A DNA stretch of 64,000 bases from Pyrococcus yayanosii CH1 (GCF_000215995.1 NC_015680.1:1315160-1379159); one strand, 5' to 3'. Positions 8,631 through 18,246 are shown, counted from the first letter of the stretch. A program made the numbers and translations. Notes: generated by a model from the letters alone, not told the origin.

Positions 8631-9329
8631 ATCTCACACCACCACTGCGACGTAGCACAAAAAGAAATTAAATTTAGCTTTTCACGTGTTGATTAAAACC
8701 AACGCCATTCAAAACTCTATTGTCAATTTATCCTGTTGTCATTACTATTTTTGGCAAAAGAAAATCTCGACACTGTTTGGTACGCTTTGGCAAGCCTTGG
8801 CACGCTTCTCTCCCCAATTAATAACTAACTAATAAATAAATACAAACAAAAAATAAAAATCCTAAATATTGTTTAAGTAAACATAATAATAAGTAACAAA
8901 TATTTAGAATTTCAGAATTGTTTATTTATTATTTATTTTTATTATGTGGACCAAAAGTGCCAAAAGCTCTAAATTCCTAATTCTCCAAGCATTTATTACC
9001 AAACTCGTGCCAAATGGTGATTCTTCCTTTAAAATGAAAAACAATGTCTAAAATATCCTCATTCAACCGAAACTCTGACGAAAGGTCTATTCAATAAACA
9101 AAGAGCTTAAGGATGATTTCAGCTTTTACTGGGTTAACTTATCTTGAAACTTTAAAACAAGGGTTTGGTATGGAGAATTTCTCATTAAAACGTAGCTACA
9201 TCGAGAACAGTCAACACAATAATTCAATCACAAATGACAAACACACTCACAAATAAACAACCACTTCCAATGATGGAATAGAAAAAGTAAAGATTAAATG
9301 CAACGATTCAGTGAAAAAATTAAAGAAAA
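8631..9329. other. Gene-free AT-rich stretch holding the iteron-like boxes
   Basis: About 700 bases with no convincing gene on either strand. The part from 8815 to 8945 is almost pure A and T. TTTGGCA-type boxes lie on both sides of it (see the separate entry). From 9020 to 9329 I see only scattered AT-rich sequence and no strong hairpin. Confidence 0.7.
8749..9016. repeat. Iteron-like TTTGGCA boxes flanking an AT-rich core (candidate origin or operator)
   Basis: Three tandem 10-bp units at 8776-8805 (TTTGGTACGC, TTTGGCAAGC, CTTGGCACGC) and a related TTTTGGCA at 8749-8756 lie on one side. On the other side the reverse orientation occurs as CCAAAAG at 8951 and 8960 and CCAAA at 8999 and 9010. 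Between them is about 130 bp of very AT-rich DNA. Direct repeats next to a melting-prone segment and a wHTH-ATPase gene suggest a replication origin or a cluster of regulator sites. No experiment or homology supports it here. Confidence 0.5.
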
Positions 9330-9674
9330 TCAGAGAAGATCAGCACTTGAAAAGAGCTTGACTGCAACAAGCTGTCTAACATCTGTGGAGTAGACTTCTA
9401 TCCAATCCCTTCTATGCTCACTAGTTAAAAATAACAAATGCGCCTTATCTCTGAATTTTCTCTCAATCAGTAGCATTTCAAAGAACTGAATTATTACTCC
9501 AGCGAATTCATCATCGACTCTCTTTAACTTTCTCCTCTTCACAATATCTCTTAACTCTTCTCGCGTGCAGCCCTTAACCCTAAGCCGTTGCGAAACAGTA
9601 TCGAATTCAAAGACGAGGAAATACTCAAACGACGTCGTCATCCAGACATCCCTCTGATCTGACAAAATATCCAA
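9330..9674 (-). CDS. Hypothetical protein of the element
   Basis: Up to 114 residues; the ATG of residue 12 (near 9641) is the likelier start because GAGGG lies upstream, while the frame's first codon is TTG. The protein is soluble, with mixed charged and aromatic residues and a basic patch around KRRKLKR. I do not recognise a family. It stands alone on its strand between gene-free AT-rich DNA and the divergent gene at 9786, and shows no overlap with neighbours that would argue for an operon. Codon choice is AT-rich like the rest of the element. A small DNA-binding or regulatory role would be a guess. Confidence 0.45.
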   Translation of the reverse strand: MDILSDQRDVWMTTSFEYFLVFEFDTVSQRLRVKGCTREELRDIVKRRKLKRVDDEFAGVIIQFFEMLLIERKFRDKAHLLFLTSEHRRDWIEVYSTDVRQLVAVKLFSSADLL

Positions 9675-9785
9675 AAGGAGAATAAATTTAGCTGAAATCT
9701 CATTAAATCAACAAATTTAATACGCACTACATCAACTTTCAAACAGTGCCTATTTATGCCTTCATTTTTCTTGGAGGGGGTTCTT

Positions 9786-10181
9786 ATGGAAGGACTTCTA
9801 GCATACATTGAGTTGAAAAGTCAAGAAAGTAAAAAGAAAGCATTGGACTTCATAAAAAAGGCGGGTTCCTCAAGAGGTTATGAAAAGAGGAGATTTGAAG
9901 TGGAAACAGCTTACTATTTCGGCAAGCTCTCAGCTTATGCTGAGATTAGGGACATGATATTACAGGATAGAAAAGTGAGAGAGGAGCTTAAACAGCTTAT
10001 CGAAAAAGCTGCAGAAACAGCACTTATCAAAGAAAAACTTGCAGTTCTTCACGCGATCAAAACACACACTGAGCATAAAACTGACCTAAGATCTTTCGAG
10101 CAAGGTGTAGAAGAATTCAAGTTTGAGCTTTTCAAAGCTCTTAATTTATTAGATGACGTAACAATAATTGAAATAACGTGA
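9786..10181 (+). CDS. Small helical hypothetical protein of the element
   Basis: About 131 residues from the ATG at 9786, chosen because GGAGGGGG precedes it at proper distance; an earlier ATG at 9756 lacks this. The protein is mostly helical with many Lys and Glu (QESKKKALDFIKKAGSS, then long amphipathic stretches), without cysteines or membrane segments. No family is recognised. AT-rich sequence at about 9712-9722 may serve as its TATA box, so it probably has its own promoter, divergent from the gene at 9330. It is followed by about 400 bases without a convincing gene. Confidence 0.55.
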   Translation: MEGLLAYIELKSQESKKKALDFIKKAGSSRGYEKRRFEVETAYYFGKLSAYAEIRDMILQDRKVREELKQLIEKAAETALIKEKLAVLHAIKTHTEHKTDLRSFEQGVEEFKFELFKALNLLDDVTIIEIT

Positions 10182-10582
10182 TGCTCTATGCCTCTGATTT
10201 TTATTTTTAAACCACACATACAAAAGGTTTTTAGCGCCACACTAAATATCAGCACATAACCAACACACCATTTTCCAGCATTATTCGAAAAAATATTCCC
10301 TTCTACTTTGAGAACTGATTTAGCTAAGAGCAACACAACCTTAATTAATCAATTCCGCAGTTTTATGCTGTTTTTTGGATTGGGATTAGAAATAAAAAAG
10401 CACTCTCGTGCCTTCTTTTTTACACATGAATAAAATTTCATGTTTTTAAGGAAAATTATTGTGGTCAAAATACGTGTATTGTCTTTAAACTCTGATGTTA
10501 CAAATTGCTCTAAATGGAGCCCTCAGAAAGCTCCTTTTCAAGTTGCTTGAAAGACCTCTCGAACTGTCTCCAATTTGAGATG
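10182..10582. other. Intergenic stretch without a convincing gene
   Basis: Contains only low-quality frames. It holds the hairpin at 10394-10421 and, on the minus strand, a 29-codon frame (10510-10599) that overlaps the end of mcrC and has no ribosome binding site. It marks the 3' end of the long minus-strand operon. Confidence 0.6.
10394..10421. terminator. Hairpin with A/T arms, possible bidirectional terminator
   Basis: A GCAC-TCTC-GTGC hairpin is flanked by an A-rich run on the left and TTCTTTTTT on the right, so T tracts follow it on both strands. It lies between the + gene ending at 10181 and the minus-strand operon ending at 10583. Archaeal termination mainly needs the T tract; the hairpin may be incidental. 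Confidence 0.45.
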
Positions 10583-11989
10583 TTATTTCTCGCTTGCATC
10601 CAAGTTACTTCGTGGACCCAAAAGGTTACAAAGTGATTTCCTAAATTTCTCGTCAATTTTAAGCCCCTCTTTGAGAGTTTCCATGTCATACACTAAAACT
10701 AAGAGCCTCCTGCCATCAAAAAACGTAGCACCACCAACTGTGGCTTCATTGTCCTCTGTCTTAATGCTTGAGTTGTATGCATTGCTCTTTGGGAATATGA
10801 GCACGACAGGAATACCACTAACCCCATATTTTTCCTCAAGAATCTTAGCATAAACGTAAACCTGCCTCAGCGAATCTGGACTAACTTGAAGCTTGCCTTC
10901 GCTAGTCCCCAAGGATTTGTATTTGGCATCTAATACTGCTACAGGAGTGCCGTTCCTATTAATAATGAAGTCGGGGTACTGTTTTCTTGATAATATGTTC
11001 CCATTCTTGAGAAGTTTTAATTCCTTCTGATATTCAACCTCATACTCCCAGAGACTTCTCTTCAGCACCCACAGCATGAATCGCTCAAAAAGGTCATTCA
11101 TGTCAATGAAGAATCCAGATGCCTCTTCTCCTTGAATGCCACCAAGTGTGGAAAGCACGATTTTAGCAAGAGTAAACGCTCTCTTGAAGCGCTCATTCAA
11201 ACGGGTGAAGTGAACTCTTTCTAAGTCTGTCTTAGTTATTTCCTTAAAGCTGACTTCATCAAAAATCATCATCAGCTCGCCGAGTAGCTTCTTGTTGACT
11301 CTCCACGTAGTTCGAGCAAGTGAAGTTCGAACTGCCGCATAGAAAATCTGGTTGAGCAGGTTGTCTTCGCTAAACTCATGCATCTCAAGGCTGAAGGTGT
11401 GCCTCTGGTGGGGAAGCTTTCTCAGTTCTTTACTCATCAAAAGTTTGCCTTTAAGAAATCTTTCTTCATTTTGGATTTCAATGTACTCCTTGTGATATCC
11501 TCTCTGAACCTCACTCCATAGAGTGCTGGCAAAAAGATAGATAAATATCTCAAGGAGGCTTTCTGGAGTTCTCTTCTCTCTAAGCTGGGCGAGTTCGACT
11601 TCCCTTATTTTTAAACCGTAAGCAACATTAAGCATGCGGAGGAATGCCAAGAGAGCATCATTAGTATCGGCATTCTTCTCTTCATTTTCAGAAGGTTCGA
11701 AGACTTTGGGGAGAACTTGGACAACAAAGTTCCCAGCTCTGGCAAAACCAACATAGTGCCTTGCCTTTACGCTATTGCTGTAGAGTATTAAGAACCCCCT
11801 ATTTTCGTCTAAGTCTTTTTCTTCTGGACTGTCGTTGGAGCTTGATTTGGGTAGATTTCGGGCAAAAGTTCTGTTGAGCTTGCGAAGACTTTCTTTTAGT
11901 TTATCCTCGGGTATTCCCAGATTATTAGTTATTTCGCTGTATCTCATCTCCTTGTGCTCATAAAGTGTCAAAATTTTGAGAGAAGGCAT
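10583..11989 (-). CDS. mcrC: McrC-like nuclease subunit of a McrBC modification-dependent restriction system
   Basis: 468 residues, normal for McrC. The N-terminal half matches the McrC 5-methylcytosine restriction component fold, with GFARAGNFVVQVLPKVF and a long helical middle. The C-terminal PD-(D/E)XK nuclease site is visible as YPDFIINRNG followed by VAVLDAKYK (Asp, Asp-x-Lys). It would be recruited by McrB to cut DNA carrying modified bases after translocation. It follows mcrB by about 47 bases with GGGGGAG before the ATG and is the last gene of the ten-gene operon. The nuclease motif looks intact, but activity depends on McrB, which is damaged here. Confidence 0.88.
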   Translation of the reverse strand: MPSLKILTLYEHKEMRYSEITNNLGIPEDKLKESLRKLNRTFARNLPKSSSNDSPEEKDLDENRGFLILYSNSVKARHYVGFARAGNFVVQVLPKVFEPSENEEKNADTNDALLAFLRMLNVAYGLKIREVELAQLREKRTPESLLEIFIYLFASTLWSEVQRGYHKEYIEIQNEERFLKGKLLMSKELRKLPHQRHTFSLEMHEFSEDNLLNQIFYAAVRTSLARTTWRVNKKLLGELMMIFDEVSFKEITKTDLERVHFTRLNERFKRAFTLAKIVLSTLGGIQGEEASGFFIDMNDLFERFMLWVLKRSLWEYEVEYQKELKLLKNGNILSRKQYPDFIINRNGTPVAVLDAKYKSLGTSEGKLQVSPDSLRQVYVYAKILEEKYGVSGIPVVLIFPKSNAYNSSIKTEDNEATVGGATFFDGRRLLVLVYDMETLKEGLKIDEKFRKSLCNLLGPRSNLDASEK

Positions 11990-12036
11990 AGAACTCCCCC
12001 AGATTAACCTTGTCCCGCTTGCTGATTCTCACTTCG

Positions 12037-14326
12037 TTATTCTTTGACAGACTCGATTATCCACTTTAGGGCCTCTTTGAAGTCCTCTTTTTCTTTGTCT
12101 ATGTCATAGAATTTGATTCCATAGGGAGTGTTTGGTTCAACATGCTTTCCTATCTCTATTTTTGGCGCTTCGAATTTTAGTTTCTTGTTTTCTTTTTCAA
12201 GCTTGTTTTCAATGAATCCGTCTCCTAAAATCCAGGCTAAAGCTTCCCAGTCGTTGTAGAAGTACTCCATTAGGAGGGGTATTATCTCGTAGTACCATAC
12301 AAAGTGCAAGTCTTCCAACTTTTCCACCTTCAAGAAGTAGCTGTGGCCTATCCTGTGGTCTCTGTCCTTGATTGCCTCGATTTTGAGATTCAGCTTTTCA
12401 AGTAGCTCTTTCAGGTTTATTCCCTCAATGCTCTTATCTTTTAGTTTTTCTGGTCTGGGTTCAATCTCAAGAAACGCAAATCTCCTCCTCAGTGCAACGT
12501 CAAGCAGCGCAATGCTTCTGTCTGCAGTATTCATTGTTCCTATGATGTAGAGGTTCGGCGGGACTGCAAAGGGTTCTCCTGAATATGGGAGAGTTACAAT
12601 TATTTCGTGTTCTTCTCCTATGCGTTTGTCATTTTCGAGGAGAGTTATCAGCTCGCCAAAGATTTTACTGATATTACCACGGTTAATTTTGTCAATGATA
12701 AGGTAGAACTTGGGAGCATCCTTGAAGATGTTTTTTCTGTCTTCTTTGGACAGCGATAGGAGTTTTTTCCATAACTTTTTCTTGAGCTCATGGTATCTTC
12801 TGTAATCTCTTACAGCGTCTTGTTTTAGGTAATTGGAAAGTTTGTCAAGTTCATCGGCAAAAGTCTTCAAATGATTCTTTGTGCTTTTTGAGAGCCTCAA
12901 CAATAGCCCTAAGAGCCATCTTCTTGAAAATTCCATCTTCAACCACATAGGCAATATTCTCCCCTTGGCTGACTGGCCTAAAGCCCTCAACGAACTCCTC
13001 ATAGCTGTAAGACTGATGAAAGGTTACAAAGTCCCACCTATTTTTGGGTTTATCTTCATCCGTTTTGTCCTTGACATATTCCTTTGCCATCCACGTTTTT
13101 CCGGTTCCTGGCGGACCGTAGAGGATGATTTGGCCCTTTCTTTCTAGCAATCTATCCATTAGTTGTTTGATATTCTCTGGGAGAGAACTTTCTCCAGTTT
13201 TTCTGTTTTGGTATTTGCTTAGATAATAGGCTATCTCAATCATATCTTCAATCCCAAGTTCTTTTCTAACTTCATTTGTAGCTTTAAGGAACTCTACAAA
13301 TCCTTCAATATCCCAGTGTCCTCCCCAAAATCGCCTTAGTTTAATCCTCTTCCTCAAGCTCTCGGAAAATGGAGCATTGAATGGTGAGTCTTCTCTCTGT
13401 TTATGCCATGTTGGCATGAAGAATTTCCAATTTACAATACTCATCCAACTGGTGGCTTTTGAAATGCCAAAACCTCCAAGCGTATCGTCGTCCTTTATTT
13501 CTCTGAGAATTTTGGCAATTTCATCAATTTTTTCTTCGAAATTGTTCTCATTGACATCAGCAGCTGTTTTTATTAGCTTTTTAAATAACCTGTGATTAAG
13601 AAAATCAGAGTAGTCGGCTGTGGCACTGGTATCAAACAGCTTGAGTTCTGGAGGTAAGTTCATGATCCTATTTTTTATTTTCTCGGCTTCATCAGGCGTT
13701 ACGTCTCTTTCTTTCAGAAGTATCGTTTTTATGTCTTCCAAAATCTCGAGTAGTTTCTTTCTGTTGTTTAACCACTCACTTTCGTATCTGGCTTTTAATT
13801 CTCTTAACACTTCTTTAAGCGCCGTTTTATCAACAATTGGCATCATCTCCGCCTCCAAGAACTCTTTTAGGTATGGCAAAAGCGTTTCATAGAGAAGCAC
13901 CATTGTATCAACGGCCCATTCAATGGCATCTTCATTTAATTCGTCATATTCTCGAAAAATCGTGATCCATTTCCAAGTTCTTTGGGTTGTTTTAAGACTT
14001 CCTTTCGCATCCTGTGCCAGCTTTTTAAAGTCTACACGTTGTCTTAAGAATTCAAAAAGATTCTGATTTCTATTTTTAGGATATTCCAAATGAAGTGCAA
14101 CTTGAACAAGGATTTTCTCAACTTTTCTTTTTGGAATGAGCCATTCAAAATGAATGTAACCTTTCACAGTCTTTGAAAGATCTGGGGGCAGATATAATTT
14201 TCTGTAGATGTCCCTCTTTCCTTCTCTTATCTCTTTTACTTGGGTCTTTGAAATACTTAGATGTTTCTCTTTGGCTCTTTCTAGAAATTTATCTCCAACT
14301 TTCTCTAAAAACTCACGGAGATCCAT
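12037..14326 (-). pseudogene. mcrB: McrB-like AAA+ GTPase, frameshifted and with altered Walker B
   Basis: Two overlapping frames make one protein of about 760 residues. The first (14326 to 12851) has a long N-terminal recognition region and Walker A GPPGTGKT near residue 404, and stops shortly after ESFEDF. The second continues with ADELDKLSNYL and carries Walker B, the NTADRS signature and the ALRRRFAF sensor/arginine region. Removing one T from the four-T run (bases 12859-12862) restores a single frame. Walker B reads LIIDKINRGN, where the family has DEINRGN, so the catalytic Glu is Lys (codon 12688-12690). Known McrB needs GTP hydrolysis for translocation, so cleavage is probably lost even if the frame is restored. 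The start overlaps the preceding gene and has AGGAGGAG upstream. Confidence 0.85.
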
Positions 14327-15156
14327 TCATTAACTCCTCCTTTGTACTTTGTATCTTTTGATAATACTCACAATATTCTCCCAGCCTGCATTGATCACAC
14401 TTTGGTGTCTTTGTGCATATTCCCCTCTCGATACCGAGGTCTCTATTCCCGTTTTCCTGACAAAATGCCACCAGCATTATGTCAACAACTCTTATCCACA
14501 TGTTAAGCTTCTCAGCAATTTCTCTGCAAATTCTGATGGTTTTATCTATGTTCTCGTCTGTTGGTTCTGGGGATTTAAGCCATCCCAAGCGGTAGAAGAG
14601 CCTTAAGATTGTTCTATCGGGCTTCATTACTTCAAATCCCAAATCCGTCAAGTAGTGATAAACTGTTACCTTCCCAATTCCCTTGAATCTCTTAATGAGT
14701 GCGGGTCTTATCTTCTTCTTAACACCCTCATAGTCATCGAAGCTAACGCCAAATGAATCCAAGTAATTGGCAAATGATCCATATTTCTGAATTATCCTCT
14801 CAAACTCTCTTGCATTGTGAATGCACGCTTCTATCTTTCTCCTATGTCTAATCATGTTTCTGTCACTTAGCATTCTCCTTACATCATCTTCCCCATACCT
14901 TGCCACCGTCCTAAAGTCCCCAAGATACTTCAGTATCGTTGGCATTTTCTCCCCCCACAGTCTTGGCATTCATTCCAGCAAAGAAGACAATTTGAACAAG
15001 AGTAGAATACATCTCTTCATCAGTCATCCTCTTGTATCTTCCGGCATATTCATTAAACTCCTCTAGGTACTCCTCAAACTTTTTATTGTCCTTACTCTCT
15101 TCCCTCAGTTTGTCAAAAATCTTCTGGAAAACTCTAAAATACTCCTCAGCATCCAT
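14313..15156 (-). pseudogene. HhH-GPD DNA glycosylase, Tag-like with C-terminal 4Fe-4S cluster, frameshifted
   Basis: Two frames join at a C6 run (14951-14956; G6 on the coding strand): deleting one base gives MNAKTVGEKMPTILKYL and a protein of about 280 residues. The central part resembles 3-methyladenine DNA glycosylase I (RRKIEACIHNA and KYGSFANYLDSFG), then a helix-hairpin-helix segment RFKGIGKVTVYHYLTDLG. The end carries four cysteines in the spacing of an EndoIII/MutY cluster loop (C-x6-C-x2-C-x5-C). Such enzymes remove damaged or modified bases. The combination of Tag-like middle and iron-sulfur loop is unusual to me. ATG 15156 follows GGTGG. As written, translation would end early unless slippage occurs. 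Confidence 0.7.
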
Positions 15157-15166
15157 TGGAGCCACC

Positions 15167-16015
15167 TTAGATGCTTTTAATCACTTTGGCGCTTTTCTCA
15201 GCGAGTTTGCTAAGTCTCTCCAACAGCTCAACAATTGTATCCCCGTTCTCCCTAATTCCGAACGCCATTAGCATGCCAGCGACATAAGCTGAAGCCTTTT
15301 CAATTGCTTTTCCCTCGTCCTCTCCTTGAGCTATTAAGTTTTCCACCATTCTCAGCCCCATAATCAGTGCCTTGGATATTTCATTGGCAAACTCGGCATT
15401 TATCTCAGAACTGCTTTTCCTCCACTTGACTAATTCTCTAGGAGTTACTTCTCCGGTGGCCACATTCCACAGCAATCCATCCGTAAAGTCGAACTTTGGA
15501 ATCTTGATGCCTAATTTACCCTCAATATCCCTCCACAATTCTGAAAAGTCGGAAGCAATTCTTTCATTGATTGTAACAAGGTCCTCAAGCGTGCCCTTGC
15601 TTAGTCTTATTATCTGCTTCACATGCTCGACACGGTAGCCAAGTTTTTGAGCCCCTTCCAAGAACTTTCGATTGTAAACTGGGTATTTGTTGGGATTCCG
15701 GGCAAAGAGTATCTCCGAGATGGCTCCAGCCCCAAACCCGGGAATCTTCTTTTTCAGCCTCTCTCCAATTGGGAGAGACTCATCCACCAGCATCTTGAAG
15801 TCCTTGGCGAGCTCTTCCAGCGTCACGTATTTGAGAACTCTGTCCTCAATGTACCAGTCAAAGTTCCTGTACGTAAACCTAAGGGCCCATATCTCACCTA
15901 TCAGACTTTTGAGGTTCTCTTTGGTTGGGTTTTCTATGAATGCATTCAAATACTCCATAATATTCTCCCTATGTTTTCTCCTCTCATCCCAAAACTCCTT
16001 CTCAAATAGCTTCAT
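15167..16015 (-). CDS. Uncharacterised protein with HhH-like motif, restriction-operon member
   Basis: 282 residues, no signal peptide or membrane segment. Around residues 92-120 there is a hairpin-like segment, IPGFGAGAISEILFARNPNK followed by YPVYNRK, which resembles DNA-contacting segments seen in N-terminal parts of some McrB-type and related restriction proteins. The rest is helical and of unknown fold. The start overlaps the stop of the TPR gene in an ATGA arrangement, which indicates translational coupling, and the next gene starts about 10 bases after its stop. The position suggests a DNA-recognition or scaffold subunit of the operon's system; that is inferred from context only. Confidence 0.6.
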   Translation of the reverse strand: MKLFEKEFWDERRKHRENIMEYLNAFIENPTKENLKSLIGEIWALRFTYRNFDWYIEDRVLKYVTLEELAKDFKMLVDESLPIGERLKKKIPGFGAGAISEILFARNPNKYPVYNRKFLEGAQKLGYRVEHVKQIIRLSKGTLEDLVTINERIASDFSELWRDIEGKLGIKIPKFDFTDGLLWNVATGEVTPRELVKWRKSSSEINAEFANEISKALIMGLRMVENLIAQGEDEGKAIEKASAYVAGMLMAFGIRENGDTIVELLERLSKLAEKSAKVIKSI

Positions 16016-18081
16016 CCTACCCCCTCCAATATCTCAATCTCCTCAATTTTAGCATCGTGTTCTCTTCCATATTCTGCGAGAACTTCATTCAACCTTTCCG
16101 CCCACAGCCCCCATAAATCTCCAGTGAAGTCAGCTGATACTGGCAAATTGAAGATTTTTGGCTCAGGCATGTCTATGTTGTAGAGGGCATACCAGAGCTT
16201 TTGCTTTTTAACTTTCCCAAGCAGTATGTGCGGCTTTTCGTTAATCCAAACAATGCCCTTGATCCTCCATCTCCAGTTCCTCCTCTTTGTAAACCATGAA
16301 AATGCAAGTGCCTTAGCGCTTTGGATTAAATAGTAACACTCTTCACTCCCATAGTTGGCTTTAATGTAGGATTCGAAATCACAGGTCTCAATTCTTTTCC
16401 CAGTTAGATGTGGGACATCTCCGCACTTTATTTTAACGTATTCTTTTAACTTTCTCAAATCTTCCTTAGCTTCTTTTGGATAGGACTTCCGCAATTTTAG
16501 AGCATTTTCATTTCCAACTATTTTTGCAACGTCTTGCAGGAGCTTTACACACTCTACTATCTCACTGGACAGTATGCACTCTTCTCCGTTTAGTATTGAG
16601 AGTAGAGTATCGGTTAGCGGCCACTCATCACGGTCAATCTGCCCAAGCAGTTTCTTAGCCTCCTCGGTGGTTAAATTCCCACTAACCACGTCAAGTGCAA
16701 TCTTCAAAGCATAAATGTCCGTATTAGGATCTCCAGTCATCTCAATTATTCTATTAATGTCGTCATCATAAAAAGAAGCATCGCCAAAATCATGTTGCGT
16801 TGAATAGTGAATACAGATTGACTTCACCATGCAGTCAACTGCTTCTTTCTTCATCCCCAATTCAGCATAAGTCAAAGCCAGATTGTGCAGGACGAGTCCC
16901 TTTTCATCTGGAGTCTTCGCATACTCTAACGCCCTCTTAAGCACCATTAGAGCTTTCTCAGGGCGGTGAGTTTCATAATAATGGGTTCCCAGGTTATTCA
17001 GCGTTATTGCATGGTATTCTGGTACAACGCCAAGCCCTATGGCTTTTTCCTCAAGCTCAACAGCTAACCTTAAGTATCTTTCAGCCTCCTCGGGACAATC
17101 TTGCTGAGGATGATAAATCAACGAGACTCCAGTTGCAATGCTAGCAGCCTTAATGTAGTACTCTGCCGCAATCTTCTCATAACCACCTTCGGCAATGATA
17201 AAGATCTCTTCCAAAAGCCTTACGAGTTCGTCCCGCTTGTTTTCCTTACTCTTCCTTTTAGTTTTCTTATCTTTCTTTTTCGACTTCTCTAGATAATACT
17301 CAGCAATGCTGACGAGTAGCTTTATGTAGCCATCAACATAAAGGAGCTTTTCTCTTTCCCAAGCTTCCTCGTACGCTTTCTCAAGGTCTTCCAGAGATTC
17401 TTCCGAAAACCCGTCCCCAAAAAATTCTTGAACTGTTATGCCTTCTGGTCTCACGAGCTTTCTAACATCTTTGGGATGTCTGTTCTTTTTGCAATTCAAC
17501 TCTTTTTGTTTATCGGTTTCTCTTTGAGAAAGGAGGTCAAACTTAAGCCTTCTAAGATATGCATCCATATCTAAACTTTTGGAAAGAAAGTCAGAAGAAA
17601 GAGATAACAGTTCCCTTACCCACTCATCCGGTGGATTGAGTATGTCATTGCAGATTTTTTCCGCCAGTTTGCATGGTAGCTCCAAGACATCCCAGTAGGG
17701 AGGCTTTCCATCTTTTCCAATAATCTGCTCGGATTTTGCTATGTATTTCCCCTCTCCGGTCTTTTCAATTTTCCATCCGGTGAGTTCGTTCAGAGTCTGC
17801 TCAATGGGACACCAAGTTATTGCTTTAACGACTTTCTCATACTCATCACTTTCAGCAAGGAACATGCAGTAAAGGAACGCCTTTATTTCCTCCAGAGACA
17901 CTCCTTCCTCATATCCCGCACAATTTTGAAGGTAATAAATAACCGTGGTGAGCATGGGAAGTCTTCTCACGGAGGCAAAGCTACCTCCGTCTTCACATTC
18001 TTCAGATATCCTGAGTTTTCTGAGAAGATCTTCAATAATATCCTTCCTCTCCTCATAAAGCCTCAACAGCGGGCTTTTCAT
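16012..18081 (-). CDS. Large TPR-repeat protein
   Basis: 689 residues. The N-terminal third is helical without recognised family. The middle (about 300-430) contains tetratricopeptide-like repeats: EAERYLRLAVELEEKAIG, HAITLNNLGTHYYETHRPEK, GLVLHNLALTYAELGMKKEA. A very charged linker (KKKDKKTKRKSKENKR) precedes them. The C-terminal about 120 residues include many tryptophans. TPR arrays bind partner proteins, and large TPR proteins occur in many prokaryotic defence operons as sensors or scaffolds. No enzyme motif is seen. It is coupled to the next gene by a 4-base overlap and starts just 12 bases after the small membrane protein, with GAGGGGGG ahead of its ATG. Confidence 0.7.
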   Translation of the reverse strand: MKSPLLRLYEERKDIIEDLLRKLRISEECEDGGSFASVRRLPMLTTVIYYLQNCAGYEEGVSLEEIKAFLYCMFLAESDEYEKVVKAITWCPIEQTLNELTGWKIEKTGEGKYIAKSEQIIGKDGKPPYWDVLELPCKLAEKICNDILNPPDEWVRELLSLSSDFLSKSLDMDAYLRRLKFDLLSQRETDKQKELNCKKNRHPKDVRKLVRPEGITVQEFFGDGFSEESLEDLEKAYEEAWEREKLLYVDGYIKLLVSIAEYYLEKSKKKDKKTKRKSKENKRDELVRLLEEIFIIAEGGYEKIAAEYYIKAASIATGVSLIYHPQQDCPEEAERYLRLAVELEEKAIGLGVVPEYHAITLNNLGTHYYETHRPEKALMVLKRALEYAKTPDEKGLVLHNLALTYAELGMKKEAVDCMVKSICIHYSTQHDFGDASFYDDDINRIIEMTGDPNTDIYALKIALDVVSGNLTTEEAKKLLGQIDRDEWPLTDTLLSILNGEECILSSEIVECVKLLQDVAKIVGNENALKLRKSYPKEAKEDLRKLKEYVKIKCGDVPHLTGKRIETCDFESYIKANYGSEECYYLIQSAKALAFSWFTKRRNWRWRIKGIVWINEKPHILLGKVKKQKLWYALYNIDMPEPKIFNLPVSADFTGDLWGLWAERLNEVLAEYGREHDAKIEEIEILEGVG

Positions 18082-18093
18082 GCCAAACCCCCC

Positions 18094-18246
18094 TCATTTC
18101 TTTTTATTCCTTTGTGATAAGTTACAAACTTCAGCCGCTATTTCCAACAGGGCATACCAAAAGGATCTCCCAAGTAGTAAAAGGAAAAGCAAGAGCACAA
18201 CCCAAAGCAAAAAGCCACCTATTATCTTGATTAGCTCCATGATCAT
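18094..18246 (-). CDS. 50-residue single-span membrane protein
   Basis: A short gene of 50 codons starting MIMELIKIIGG, with one strongly hydrophobic segment (about residues 8-27, FLLWVVLLLFLLLL) and a basic tail NKKK. Its ATG overlaps the TGA of the ADP-ribosylglycohydrolase gene in ATGA form, and it ends 12 bases before the TPR gene. Tight placement in the operon makes it a likely real gene. Small membrane proteins in defence operons may act as membrane anchors or pore-forming effectors; nothing in the sequence decides this. A second ATG two codons on (18240) is also possible. Confidence 0.65.
   Translation of the reverse strand: MIMELIKIIGGFLLWVVLLLFLLLLGRSFWYALLEIAAEVCNLSQRNKKK

Noticed and set aside
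10049-10336. 95-codon minus-strand frame at the end of the gene at 9786
   Set aside because: Antisense to the better-supported gene with GGAGGGGG before its start; Cys/Ile-rich translation without a ribosome binding site.
10510-10599. 29-codon minus-strand frame overlapping the end of mcrC
   Set aside because: Coding-like composition (FERSFKQLEKEL) but no ribosome binding site and it overlaps the end of mcrC; too weak to report as a gene.
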